From Gigaspora margarita (taxonomy: Eukaryota; Glomeromycota; Glomeromycetes; Diversisporales; Gigasporaceae), in assembly GCA_009809945.1 (NCBI GenBank), contig WTPW01000013.1, forward strand, positions 188,406 through 252,405: a DNA stretch of 64,000 nt, written 5' to 3'. Shown here piece by piece: positions 35,043-46,072 of the stretch. Within the stretch, counting starts at the first letter, position 1; every line of letters starts with the position of its first letter. The notes beneath the pieces were generated by a model that saw nothing but the letters and a program-made list of their open reading frames with translations, did not search any database and was not told the DNA's origin. The position numbers and the translations under genes are program-made.

Positions 35043-35284
35043 CAGAGGGTCACCAAATTTCCGGGTCGGATGCGTCGGATCTATGTCGGCGTTTAGCCTA
35101 GTTGTTAGCAGGTTCTATAGCAAAATTATCAGCTGGCATTTTTACTTAACTGTTAATGAATGGATATGATTTCATTAGTAAAATTTGTTATGATCTTGGG
35201 GCAAAATCGATCAATTCCGGTCCAGCCGACCATGATTCCGATGGACTCAAACGTATCCGACCTGGAATTTTGGTGACCCTCCTG
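35043..35284. mobile_element. TA-flanked MITE, cluster copy 2 (242 bp)
   Basis: Same orientation as copy 1. Ends cagagggtcaccaaatttcc and gaattttggtgaccctcctg, TA at 35041-35042 and 35285-35286. Only 24 bp separate it from copy 1, so the two are in tandem. Confidence 0.85.
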
Positions 35285-35296
35285 TATGAACTCATA

Positions 35297-35535
35297 CAGG
35301 GGCGTCCCCAAAATTCTGGGTCGGAATACTTCAGGTGCATCGGAATCATGGTCGGCTGGATCGGAATTGATCAATTTTTTGCCCCAAGATCAAAAAAATT
35401 TTACTAATAAATCATATCCATTCATTAAGTAAAAAATGCCCAGCTGATAATTTTGCTATAGAACCCGCTAACAACTTGGGCTAAACGTCGACTTAGATCC
35501 GACGCATCCAACCCGGAATTTTGGGGACACTCCTG
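35297..35535. mobile_element. TA-flanked MITE, cluster copy 3, inverted (239 bp)
   Basis: Opposite orientation to copies 1 and 2. Ends caggggcgtccccaaaattc and gaattttggggacactcctg, TA at 35295-35296 and 35536-35537. Copies 2 and 3 form a large inverted repeat separated by 12 bp. Confidence 0.85.
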
Positions 35536-35539
35536 TAAA

Positions 35540-37990
35540 ATTCTCCTGTATGAGTTGGATATTCATACCATGTTATAGACTTCGAAGACGACAAACCCAT
35601 TTTCTATATATTTTAATATAGAAAGCGGGCCAACATTAAATCTGTCGGAGAAATTTTATTCCAGCGTGAAACTAAATTGATCGAATTACCTGTATCCAGC
35701 ATAGCCATACCGGTTTATCACCCAGAACTTGTTATAAAGAAACCAATAAAGAACATATATTCGGTTAGCTTGAATTTAAAAAGACAACAGAATGCACCAA
35801 TAAAATAACATATTTCTTAAATGATCACCAATTGGGATAAAAACTTGTACGGTTTACAAATTTAGAATACGAATATTATAGACAAAGAAACGCCCTTAAA
35901 ATTAATGAATTAGCTAGCGATGGTAAGTTGTCTGTCTGACTCAGTCCCGGTACATTCCGTTCGCAGACTAGTTAAGGTATTAGTTCATGCCCTGTTAGAA
36001 ACCATTTTAACCCTAACGGTTTAACACAATCTTGAAGCAAAAAAAATACTACTAATTTTGAATTAAAACAATAATAATTCTCAAGCAGGAAATGCAGTTT
36101 TATTGAATCTCAAGTTATTTAAGGTGCCAAAAAACAATAATATTTATATTATATTGTTACCCGATCTAGTATTTGAACCGGTTCTGAGCTTTGTAACTGT
36201 GGACCTTCAGAATTCGCCAATCAAGATAAAACCTGTACAATATGCAAATTTAGAAATCACACTCTAACAATCTCAAATATAAGACCGTGTGAGGCACTAT
36301 CGTGACGTTTAACCGCCATTAAACTCTATTATACTAAGAAATTTAATAATAAGAAATTTAATAATAAATTAGAACTCAGAATTATCAAAATTTTATTATG
36401 CTACAAATATATTATATGTCATATTAATTCATATAAAAATAAAATTAAAAAATAAATAGTTTTTTAATGTTTAATTAATTTTTAATAAATCTTATTCATT
36501 TTTCATTATTAATTCTTAATATGGAATGATGCAACTATCTGGCTCATGAAACCATTGATCAAATATAAGAAACTTTTATCCGTCAAAAGAAAAACAAACA
36601 TTCTTTAATGGACCGAAATAAATATAATTAATGTTTAACTGTGCTTAAAAATCCATGCGATTCACATAACTTATAATTTTAAAATTCTTTATGTTGGTTT
36701 AGTTAAAAAAAACTTCATACAAAAGCTGATTAAAAATAACCTAGTGACGCAAGCTTGTTTTATTAAAAATTTTTACGATAATTTGTGTGCTGTGCATCAA
36801 GTAACGGGCTTGTTGGTCACGACAAAACCTGGTGAAAAGGTTTTTTATTATTATTATTATGCTTATTATTTTATTTTAATAATAATAAAATTTTAACATA
36901 CAATTAAAAAGATTCGTATGTGGTATTGTTTTATCTTGTAGTTGATGACGCCATTCATGAATACATTCATGAATAAAGTGCCCTGGAAATTATTGAAATC
37001 ATCAATTCGGATGATAATTCAAGTGAAATTGACATTACACTTTGCAAGAAAAGATGAGTGGTAATTTACTACGTACAAGACGATGTGAGTGTGTTCTACG
37101 TGGTGAATGTGAAAATTGTTAAAATTTTTTAGTCATGCTAATTTTTCACAGAATGTGCTTTTTTCTGATTATGCGTTTTTTTTTAATAAATTTATAAAGT
37201 AATTTTTTAAAATATAACTGTAATTTACGCAAATTTATGTTTTTTTTTTTAATTTCTTTATGTAAAATTCTAAGAAAATTAAGAAAAATTTTTATTACTT
37301 TTTATTATACAAATGAAAACTTACGATAATTAATATTATTATTGATTGTATAATATTTATCTTTTTTAATTTTTCACCATTAAGAAATAACGTACGTCAT
37401 TTCAAAATTTAAGAATGACTTAGGTTCAATTTGAAATCGACTTAAATTATGAATGACGCCCTATAATTATAAAGTTATATTTGTGCTAGTAGAAAATAAA
37501 AATTACTTCTCACTGTGCTCAATGTGCATGTAACTTTCATTTTGAATTTAAACACTGGCGATAACGCGCAGGGGTGTAATTTTAGTTTTGACCTTAATTT
37601 GGGGCATGATTTAAATCAACGCTACGGTCCCCTATTACGGTATTTGCATTAACAATTCATAAGTAATGCTGTTTATATATTATATATCTGTTCAGACTTA
37701 GGTTGTTCTCAAGCACCTCCCTATATGGTTAATAAAATAATCTGATTGGTTGAAAAATGGATCGTGTTTAAGGTTGTTCTCAAGCACCTACCTCTATGAT
37801 TCATAATGTGATCTGATTAGCTAGAACAAATTGATCGAGATAACCATTTAAATCAAAAAAACCTGGAGTTAACAACTACCTTTTTTTTAATAGAGTTGCG
37901 CTGATTGGCTAAAAATCACCATTGATGGAGTAATCAGGAAGATCGCTCAACACATATTTCTTTCTTTTTATTTCAGTACTCTTTTTTTAC
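35540..37990. other. Intergenic, weak repeats only
   Basis: There is no supported gene. 37690-37840 holds a direct repeat of about 95 bp (ttaggttgttctcaagcacc, twice). (ATT)n lies at 36848-36880. At 36940-37060 a plus-strand frame reads DDAIHEYIHE and ALEIIEIINSDDNSSEIDI around a stop, perhaps an exon remnant of unknown identity. Confidence 0.3.
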
Positions 37991-38286
37991 TTCAGTATAG
38001 TGTTCTGACCCGTCACAAAAATCCCAACTCGGGTTACCCGCGGGTGGGTCACCCGGGTGACCTGGGTGAACACTAGATAATAAAAAAAATTCTGCTACGG
38101 GTCACCCTGGTGAACACTAGGTAATAGAAAAAATTTTGCTACGGGTCACCCGCGGGTGAGCAGTCTAATTCTAAAAAAAAAAAAAAAAAAGAGAAAGACA
38201 AATTAAAAAAAATTACCTAAGAAAGAAAAAAAAAAAGCTTAAAAAAAACCCCCCTGTTTTATGCTATTTTTACTCCTTTCTTCTTT

Positions 38287-38326
<40 letters not shown>

Positions 38327-38580
38327 CCCAATTTGTTTGATCGACTTATATTAATTTATAGATTATTACAGGTCATTGATTTGGTAGGATCAGTTTTGGG
38401 AATTATTCATTGGCAGGATATAGGTATACAAGTGAAACTAGAAACAATGAATACATAGCTAAAATAAGTAATATGAAACAAAACATTACCTATTATAACC
38501 AACACAAACAGGTCACCATGTGGGTGACCCATGGGTTGACCTATGGGTGACCCATGGGTTGACCCATGGGTGACCCACAG

Positions 38581-39123
38581 TAGGGGTCTTAGCTGAGTCG
38601 GGTCAGATCCGGGTCAGATTATATACAATGATCGCAAATAGTCGCTACATAGTAAAGTCCAATTTTACTATCTAAATCGATACAATGTGCTTAAGTAAAC
38701 TTGTTTGGAAGATCAAATTACATATACCCTGAAATTTTCATCCAAATTTGAGAAATATTTACTATTTAACTTTTAAGTTTTACGTTCGTCGAACATATTT
38801 TTTAAAAAATTCCAATTTTTTGCATTGAACGTAAAAATTAAAAGTCAAATAATAAAAATTTCTCTAATTTGGATAAAAATTTTAGAGCATATGCATTTTG
38901 GTCTTGCAAACAAGTTTACTTAAGCGGAGTTTATCGATTTACTTAGTAAATTTAGACTTTACTATGTAGCGACTATTATTGACCCGGGTTCAACCCGGGT
39001 TGGGTTGGGTTGGGTCAGACCCATTGGCATGAGGTGGGTCAGACCCGGGGCAGGTTTTGACTCAAGTTGGTCTGACCCAAGCCAGGCCCAAACCTGATCC
39101 AACCTGACCAACTAAGACCCCTA
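38581..39123. mobile_element. Second-level nested hAT-type MITE, 543 bp
   Basis: Ends taggggtcttagctg and caactaagaccccta are inverted repeats with one mismatch. The flanks acccacag (38573-38580) and acccacat (39124-39131) agree at 7 of 8. Subterminal words are gggtcagacccg and tgacccaa. It is inserted in the word array of the 37998-39276 element. Confidence 0.8.
38637..38973. mobile_element. Third-level nested MITE, about 340 bp
   Basis: Inverted ends of about 45 bp share tagtcgctacatagtaaagt and, further in, taaatcgata; further matching blocks such as cttaagtaaacttg lie deeper. The flanks are compatible with a TA target (aaTAgtcgctac and gtagcgacTAtt), though the boundary is ambiguous because the symmetry continues through it. 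Confidence 0.7.
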
Positions 39124-39484
39124 ACCCACATGTTGACCCATAGGTGACCTGCAGGTTGACCCATGGGTGACCCGTAGGTGACCTGCTGTTTGACTACCTG
39201 AGTGGGCCATAATTCACCTGGGTCACCTGCCCACCCACAGGTGACCCAGGTAATTCTTACCCAGGTTAGAACACTACTTCAGTACTTTTTTATATTATGG
39301 ATCTTCAGCACTGGTAACAAAGAATTACTATATTACTATTTATATTAGAAACACTTATATCCAACCAAAGACATTTGAATATTCAAACACAAAGAACAAA
39401 TATCTATTACTTTACAGCCTTTAATTATGTAATATTGAATTTGACTATTTTACTTGCTTTTTCTTTGCCCAATACAAGAATATA

Positions 39485-40932
39485 GTATCAACAAAGACCC
39501 AAAACTGGAGGGTTTTGGACACATGTTTTTCTATTTTTAGTAGATAGTGAAGGTTATAATACCTTTCAGCAGTATTTTTGTATTAACCTAGCCACTTTTT
39601 ATACTATTGTAGTTCATTTAGAAACTCGCCCAGTTTTTATATCAAATGCACCTAATGCAACACCCATGTGGAAACAGATTGCAATTGTATTGTGGTAGTT
39701 GGCAAATGGGATAGAAATACAAATGTTGGAGCAAACACTAGATGTAAGCCAAGGGTCTGTGAGTCATTTTACAGATTGATTTTTAAGGTGTTACTAGATT
39801 TGGAAAAAAATTGAATTGTATGGCCACAAGGATCATGTTTATTAATAGCAACAAGAGGGTGATGCTGAATTTTGAAAACCTAAATTACCTAATGTTATAG
39901 GTGCAATAGACAGAACCTAGATACCTATTCATGTACCTTCTGTAAATAGTGCATGTTACGTTAATTGTAAAAATTTTTATTCAATAAATCTTTTAGTAGT
40001 TGTTGATCACCAAGAGTGTTTTACATATTTACATGCCAAGGAAGTAGGCTAGTAAATAATTTTTATTATTTTTTTAAATAAAGATAATATTGATTTTTTT
40101 TAATATGGAAAGCATACATGATGCTTGCATATTATATCATTCTTCCTTTCATCATAAAATTCCATTAAATGCTAAACTTTGGGTTCCAGGTGGTACATAT
40201 ATTATCACTAATACAGCGTATCCTCTTCGAACGTATTGATAAAAGTATACCCAGATCATTACGCATTAATACAACAAAAAAATGTTTCAATAAGGTTTTA
40301 TCATCAATGAGAATGGTTATCAAATATGCATTTGGATGCTTAAAGGAAGATAGAGAATTTTATTAAAAGAATTATATTGTATTGACATGGAATGAATTAT
40401 TAAAATAATATATGCATATTGTATATTATATAATTCTGTATGGGTGGCAATCATTTCACTGACAATCACTTCACAGACACCCCATTTCACTGACAAATTA
40501 GTCACTGACGAATTAATTTTACTAACAGTTTATTTCACTGAAGCTCATTTTACTGACAAAGTAATTCTAGTTATTGTCATTAGGGTCAGGTAGGATCAGG
40601 GTAAAATTAAAGTTAAAGTTAGTATGCTTTTTAGAAAAAAACTTGTCAGTAAAATGAGCTTCAGTAAAATGAACTGTCGGTAAATGAACTTATTGGTGAA
40701 TAATTTGTCAGTGAAATAGGGTGTCTGTGAAGTGATTTTTGGTGAAATAATATGGACCCATTCTGTATTGATATGAGAAATTTGTATTCTCTAGATGATG
40801 AATTAGATAATGACATGACTAGCAATAAAAATAATGTAAACAAATCTGTATTAATAGATGAAACAAGAGAAAAAATGGCAAGTACTCAAAAGAGAGAATA
40901 TTTGGCAAATCTTCTCATAAATTTATATTAAA
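39485..40932 (+). pseudogene. PIF/Harbinger transposase remnant (DDE_4, HARBI1-like)
   Basis: The recognisable order is SEGYNTFQQYFCINLATFY (about 39547), then MWKQIAIVLW-LANGIEIQ and LDVSQGSVSHFTD (helix-turn-helix, about 39668-39770). VIGAIDRT-IPIHVPS and FYSINLLVVVDHQECFTYLH (about 39895-40040, first catalytic aspartate region) follow. A later stretch reads CFNKVLSSMRMVIKYAFGCLKEDREFY (about 40290), matching the FN..LS..R..VE.AFG.LK signature. After the MITE at 40442-40759 the frame resumes with MRNLYSLDDELDNDM and REKMASTQKREYLANLL, a plausible C-terminus. There are many stops and frameshifts. It would have cut and pasted at 3-bp TWA sites. I did not find its terminal repeats. Confidence 0.8.
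40442..40759. mobile_element. Mutator-like MITE, 318 bp, 9-bp target duplication
   Basis: The terminal inverted repeats run about 115 bp, with gggtggcaatcatttcac at the left and the complement of gggtccatattatttcac at the right. The exact 9-bp duplication attctgtat lies at 40433-40441 and 40760-40768. Long inverted repeats with 9-bp duplications are the signature of Mutator-like elements. The arms repeat ttcactgacaa. It sits in the C-terminal part of the Harbinger pseudogene. Confidence 0.88.
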
Positions 40933-41059
40933 CAAGCTTTATTAATATTTAATGAAATTCAACAAAAAAAACTCTTTCCAACAATTAATTGTACCAACAA
41001 AAATATCGAAATTTCTGAGAAAATAAATTTTAATGAACGAACTGTAGAGAGGCAAAGAA

Positions 41060-42035
41060 CCAGAAGTAAATAAGATGGCACTTGTCGTTTAGAGGTAAAG
41101 CTTATAGACTACCTGCTGGCAAGCTTAGAGTTTATCACTTACCACAGAAGAAGATGGATGGCACTTGTCGTTTAGAGATAGAGCTCATAGACTATATGCT
41201 GACAAGTTCAGAGTTTATCACTCACCAAAAGCAAGTACTGCCCCACTTGAAGGAGTGCTATCATGTAGCCGATTAAAATTAGTCAAGGAAAAACCTACTT
41301 TCTTTATAACTGTACAAGTGAACCTTTGGTGTTGACGACCTTTCAAATTATTTTTTAACACAAGTGGGCTTTTTGGCATACCCCCTCCAAAAGATCGGCA
41401 ATGTTTACTCTGTCCAAATTGGGAAGGCGCCAGCCATTTTGGATTTCAGGTTCCAAGTATAAATGAAGGACCACGTGAAGAGTTTTGGAGAAACTACAAG
41501 TTAGAATCTATTGCTAGAATCTTCTAGCATGTTCCTTTTTCTTAGATTTTTTTTCTTTTTGTTTTGTATTTCGTATGTTCATTAATTTTTCAAGCTTGTG
41601 TTTTTTTTTTTGTTTTCCTTTTCTTTTCTCATTTGTTTTTTTTTCTTTTGGCTCTCGTATAGGTTTAGTAGTTCTCACCCCTTTTTTATTTTTCCCTTTT
41701 ACTTTCATAATTTTGTTTGTTTTTCGTAGTGATAGGGTTTTTTTATGCCTTGTTCTGGAGGCTAGGAAAGGAAGATTAAGGAAGAAAAGCAATCTTGACA
41801 AGGCTAGCAACCACCATCCACTGACCCGAAAGAGTTTCTTCAGTAAGTTGGAGGCCCAAGGATAGGAAAAAGGTTGCTGTGGCAGATCACATCTGGGCAC
41901 TTTAAAGCAGCCAAGTGAGTCTTTATTGCAGAAAAAGAAGGGTTAAAGGCATTAGTTGGAGACTTTATTGTATGTAATACATACACATTCTTTAGTTAAC
42001 AAAGGCAGGATTGCTAAGTTTAAAAAATATTTAAT
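41060..42035 (+). repeat. LINE-like 3' repeat copy with a duplicated 75-bp module
   Basis: The module gatggcacttgtcgtttaga to tatcacttacca occurs twice (41071-41146, 41155-41230), also seen on the minus strand at 780-960. Then come ccccctccaaaagatcggca and tccaaattgggaaggcg (as at 530-690), a T-rich segment, gttctggaggctaggaaagg and the ending gcaggattgctaagttt. The last word matches the tail of the LINE at 11990. Frames of over 80 codons here run through T-rich repeat and are not supported. Confidence 0.65.
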
Positions 42036-42088
42036 GAAATTATTATATAGTAATACATTATAGCATGTTATATTTATTTAAAATTTTA

Positions 42089-42616
42089 GTCCTGCGGGTC
42101 GATAGCATAGCGGTTATGCTCCCAGGATGCAAATTGAAGGTTGCCGGTTCAATTCCCCCTAGAGGCGTAATAGAAAAAACCAGCCGGTTAGAGAACTGAA
42201 ACACCGTGGGAAAACAGGGAACCAGGACGTCTATGGACGGACTTAATTGGGCAGTTGCCTTTATCAAATCTGTGCCGGTGAAACGAAACGTGTTAGAGCC
42301 CGATTTGGAGTAACCGAAGTCACAAGACGTACTGAGAGGCCGAAGTCTGAAAAGATACTTCAAGAACTTGTGGCGCCCGTATCCGGACCGCGACCGTTTG
42401 TACCAATAATCGGCCGGCATGTCAATCCATGGCGGAGTTTGTTGGGAGGATAAGGTTCAGTGCTGCGGCCGTGCTTGGGCATCTATAGTAATAGACAGCC
42501 GGGTAATAGTCTAGCCAAAGTCTTTAATGTAATTTGTATGGCGGCCTTCGGGCAGCACTATGAAATAAGTTAATAAAGCTAGCGCTAATGGTCGCTTAAG
42601 TTAAAAAAAAAAAAAA
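42089..42616 (+). mobile_element. tRNA-derived SINE, 528 bp, A-tail, 17-bp target duplication
   Basis: A GC-rich block in AT-rich DNA bounded by an exact 17-bp duplication, atttatttaaaatttta, at 42072-42088 and 42617-42633. The 5' part resembles a tRNA: box A tagcatagcgg at 42103-42113 and box B ggttcaattcc at 42146-42156, correctly spaced for an internal RNA polymerase III promoter. The element ends in an A-run of about 14. The body between the head and tail has no recognised origin. The long duplication and A-tail mean it was moved by a LINE machinery, possibly that of the local LINEs. Confidence 0.88.
42103..42156 (+). promoter_or_regulatory. Pol III internal promoter, boxes A and B of the SINE
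   Basis: Box A tagcatagcgg and box B ggttcaattcc match the consensus TRGYNNARNGG and GGTTCRANYCC, with 32 bp between them. Both are intact, so this copy may still be transcribable. Confidence 0.75.
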
Positions 42617-42813
42617 ATTTATTTAAAATTTTAATAGAAATTGCTTAAAATTATCTATCTGTTAATTGTAGTATTTTTGCTACATTTCTGAAGTATGCAA
42701 ATACTGATCTCTAATAATTTCCATAATTGCTTCCTTTGTCAGAAGGCATTATGATGCCTGTTATATTAAAACTTAAAATTTAAGACAGTAACTAATCTAG
42801 AATTAAAATTAAC

Positions 42814-43312
42814 CATATATTAGCTGATTTGATTTTTTGGGCCTTTTTTGATAAACTGTTAAACAAAAATTTGCTCCCAAGTAACATTGACAAACTAACA
42901 AATAAAGCACTTGTTACAACAAACAAAATAGCTTTTTTGATATCTAGACAAGTTAAAAACAAATAAAACTCAATAAAAGAGCTATACTAAGCTGTAAAAA
43001 GAAGTACTTTTACTGTTTGTTGAAATACTCTGGTGTTTTAGGATAGGTTCAGCATTGTTTGATGGGTTGGTAACTATCAAGGATAAATTTGGAAGCTAAT
43101 TTTCAAAAAAATGGCCTTTTTAACCTGCCTTGAACTTATAATTAAATACATGCATTTTGTAATTTTCTACATACTTAATTATAAATGCAAAGCTGGTTAA
43201 AAAGGCTGTTTTTGTAAAAATTCACTCTATAATAAATTTTTATATAAAATTTCTTTGATAATCCATGATCATGATTGGTCAATTTTGGGGTTAAAACAAA
43301 TTAGCCAATATG
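42814..43312. mobile_element. 494-bp MITE family, copy 2 (inverted)
   Basis: This is the reverse complement of the element at 4495-4988, including catatattagctgattt at one end, aaattagccaatatg at the other and the gccatttttt/aaaaggc palindromic core. It has removed or replaced the start of the kinase pseudogene at 43333. Confidence 0.7.
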
Positions 43313-43329
43313 CTAGATTGCAGCATATG

Positions 43330-44000
43330 TGAAGGTTTTATCTAGCAGAGTACTCTATTGTTATAGTATCTTGAAAGATCCTAATCATCAAAATATATCA
43401 TGGTTCTGCCTTATGCTCATGGAAGTGATTTATTGAATTATATTAAAAAAAAGACAGAATAGAATGAAATAGGTAAATAAACTTCATATCCTCTGATATT
43501 TGATTTATGGAATTGTTAATATTTATAACAAAGGTCTAGTACATCATGATCTTTATCTAGGAAATCTTTTCTACTTTTAAAAGTTGATTACAGTTACTAA
43601 CTTGGATTTATGCAGGCCAGATAATAAAAATTCATCTGAAAAGTTATATGGAGTCATAAGATATGCTGCACTAGAGTGTTTACATGGTAATCATTATACT
43701 CAGGCTGCAGATATATACAGTATTGAAATGATAATATGGTTATTTGCTTTAGAAAAACAGCTATTTTCAGACAGAAAATTTAGAATCTGATCAAGAATAT
43801 GATGTAAAACTTGTATTGGGCATATATAAAGGTTTATAACCAGAAATTCCAAAAAAAATTTACCAAAAATATATATGCAGAATTAATGCAAAAATGTTGG
43901 GATGTGGATATAAATTCATGATTTACAGCTGAAAAGTATATACAAAAGTTAAAAAATGGGGTCGGAAATTGAAAACCCTCTATCAAAAATTGCACAACAA
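43330..44000 (+). pseudogene. Protein kinase pseudogene, C-lobe
   Basis: Broken frames give the order of a tyrosine-kinase-like catalytic domain. ILKDPNHQNIS and LPYAHGSDLLNYIKK (about 43372-43455, hinge) are followed by VHHDLYLGNLF (about 43545, HRD loop with H for R) and ITVTNLDLCRPDNKNSSEKL (about 43586, DFG equivalent LDL). Then come GVIRYAALECLHG (APE equivalent ALE), YTQAADIYSIEMIIWLFA, VKLVLGIYKG and LMQKCWDVDINS. The spacing and GLCRP/NKNSSEKLYG flavour match Rhizophagus kinases. The catalytic asparagine is present, but the DFG glycine is replaced and stops are frequent. The N-lobe is missing, with the 42814-43312 MITE in its place. Confidence 0.8.
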
Positions 44001-44970
44001 TTTGAAGACAATATTATACATTGAATTTGAATATTAGTGAATATTCTATTATAAAATGTACAAGTCAAGTTCTAAGCAAAATTTTAGAAAACTTACAAAT
44101 TATTATAGCAAAAAATGTGGTGACAGTTTCAGATCACTAACTTTGTTACCACATTCTACAAGCAGTGATAATTCAATGCTAAGTGTTGAGAAGAATGCTG
44201 AAAGTAAATTTAGTATAGTTTTTTTTTTATTATAATTAAGTTATAATATTATTATAATTGCTAACATTTATGAATCAGTTTTAGCTTCAATAATTGGGAA
44301 TAATGAGTCTGTACTTAAAAATAAAAATGGTAAAACTGTAATTGTTTTTACAAATAATATATTAACTTGGCTATAAGATATTAAAATAGAATTTGTTTTA
44401 CATTTTTAAGTCCAAAGATGGAAATAATAATAGCAATAGTCATAAAAACAAACTTGATTTTAATAATTATAATAATATTGATAGTAAGAATATAATTTTA
44501 TGAATTATTAGATTGGTTCCAACTCTTGACAGTAGATGATGCTTGGAATAGTATAAAAAATGTGATTTTCTGTCTTGGCTTAGTAAGAACAACTTTTATT
44601 CTTTGTTTTAATTATTTGAAGTATATGTATAAGAGATTTAAAATTTGTATATTATTGTTAAACACATGCTAAAATTTAATATAACACTATTTTAAAATTC
44701 CAATAGCAAAATTTGAGTTCTTAAAGATTACACATTGTTAGATATTGGAAGACTTTTTAAGAGAAAAAAATAATTCAGAAATAAGTCTGACAGATTTATT
44801 CAGATTAAATAATCTTTTTAAAATATAATATTATTTGTTCAAAATGTGATAACCTTAAATCAATTTAAATCAATTTTATATTTAATTTCAAATAAGTTGC
44901 AACAGTAGAGCACTAGTTAAGTTACAACTAATATTCAGCAAGCTATATACATTTTACATTATATTTAAAA
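44001..44970. other. Degraded sequence after the kinase pseudogene
   Basis: There is no supported gene. Very AT-rich, almost free of CpG. Some of it may be the C-terminal tail or introns of the former kinase gene. Confidence 0.3.
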
Positions 44971-45337
44971 AGAGGATGCCTATTTCTACCATGGTTTTTT
45001 GCTATTTCCACTATGGTTATACAAGAATTTCTATTTTTAGTATTTAATATAATATATTATAAATTTACTATAGTGCGAACAGCCTGGTTGCAGCAAATAA
45101 AAATTTTTAATGGCCAAATTCAGATTTTATTTTTTATATATATAAAGAGGTCAATTTGAAAATTTAGCTAATTTTATATATAAAGTGACCAAATTTAAAT
45201 TTTAATATATATAAAGTAGCCAAATTTAAAATTTTAATGTATATAAAATAGCTAAATTTAAATTTTTAAAAGCCAAATTTGGTTTTTTTTTATATATATA
45301 AAAGTTGGCCAAATTTTATATTTAATTATAAAAATGC

Positions 45338-45995
45338 TATCCCTTAGATTGTAACACAGGCAAATTTGCCTGCATATTTTAAAAATTTTAATAAAATTTT
45401 AATAAAATTTTAAATATTGATTTTAGCTATACCTTTTCTAAGTAAAAAATATTCTTTGAGTTTTGTTTTAGTAACTTTGTTATAAAATTTTTTAAAATTA
45501 TTAGAAAACTTTAGTATAATCAAAGTTTAAAGTTCATGTATTAGCATTTTTACTATTAAAAGTTTTCTTTAGATTTTCTTAAATTTCATATGTTCCCATC
45601 TATAAAAAAAACTTTTACTTCTAATACAAGTCTTGATTTTTACAAATAAATCATTAAAGTTGCAATAATAAAAGTTATTATCCTTTATATAAACTACAAT
45701 ATTGTCTTAAGAACTATAGCTTTAAAACTAAAACTAAATAAGATTACAGAGAAATTGTGATAAAATTTTTTAAAAAATATTTTTCTTAAAGATATCTATT
45801 TTTAGCTTATATATAACTTAAAATTTTTTTCTTATAATATAAAACTAATTTTATAAAAAAGTAATCCTTATTTACAAATATAATTGTACAAAGTTTTATT
45901 TAATTATCATGATATTTAAAAAAAGTAAATCAGAGCAAAAAAAGTGCAAAAACGCAGGCAAATTTGCCTGTGTCCTACTACAATCTAAGGGATAA
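45338..45995. mobile_element. TATCCCTTAG-ended MITE, copy 1 (658 bp)
   Basis: The left end tatcccttagattgtaacac and right end tacaatctaagggata are inverted repeats. Next to them caggcaaatttgcctg, a perfect palindrome, occurs on both sides. The interior has matching arms as far as tcttgatttttacaaa. It is the same family as 61223-62728. Confidence 0.7.
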
Positions 45996-46072
45996 CTTTA
46001 ATTGCTATAACTTTTTTTATAAATAGATTTTAAAAAATTTAAGAACATAGAAGTGTTTTGCACTGTATAATT

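Larger units (their letters stand above)
37998..39276. mobile_element. hAT-type element with GGTGACCC word arrays, 1279 bp
   Basis: Ends tagtgttctgacc and ggttagaacacta are inverted repeats. The exact 8-bp duplication cttcagta lies at 37990-37997 and 39277-39284. Both flanking thirds are arrays of gggtgacccatgggt and gggtcaccc. A (TC)n run lies at 38281-38330. Two younger elements are nested inside, at 38581 and 38637. There is no transposase. Confidence 0.92.

Noticed and set aside
41514-41900. Frames of 128 and 96 codons on the two strands
   Set aside because: Both run through a T-rich, low-complexity segment of the LINE-like repeat; composition is K- or F-dominated.
42089-42165. Functional tRNA gene
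   Set aside because: Boxes A and B are present but the acceptor and anticodon stems do not close, and the sequence continues as a SINE with A-tail and target duplication.
42058-42420. 120-codon minus-strand frame with GGIEPATFN
   Set aside because: This is the reverse translation of the tRNA-like head of the SINE, a well-known kind of false protein.
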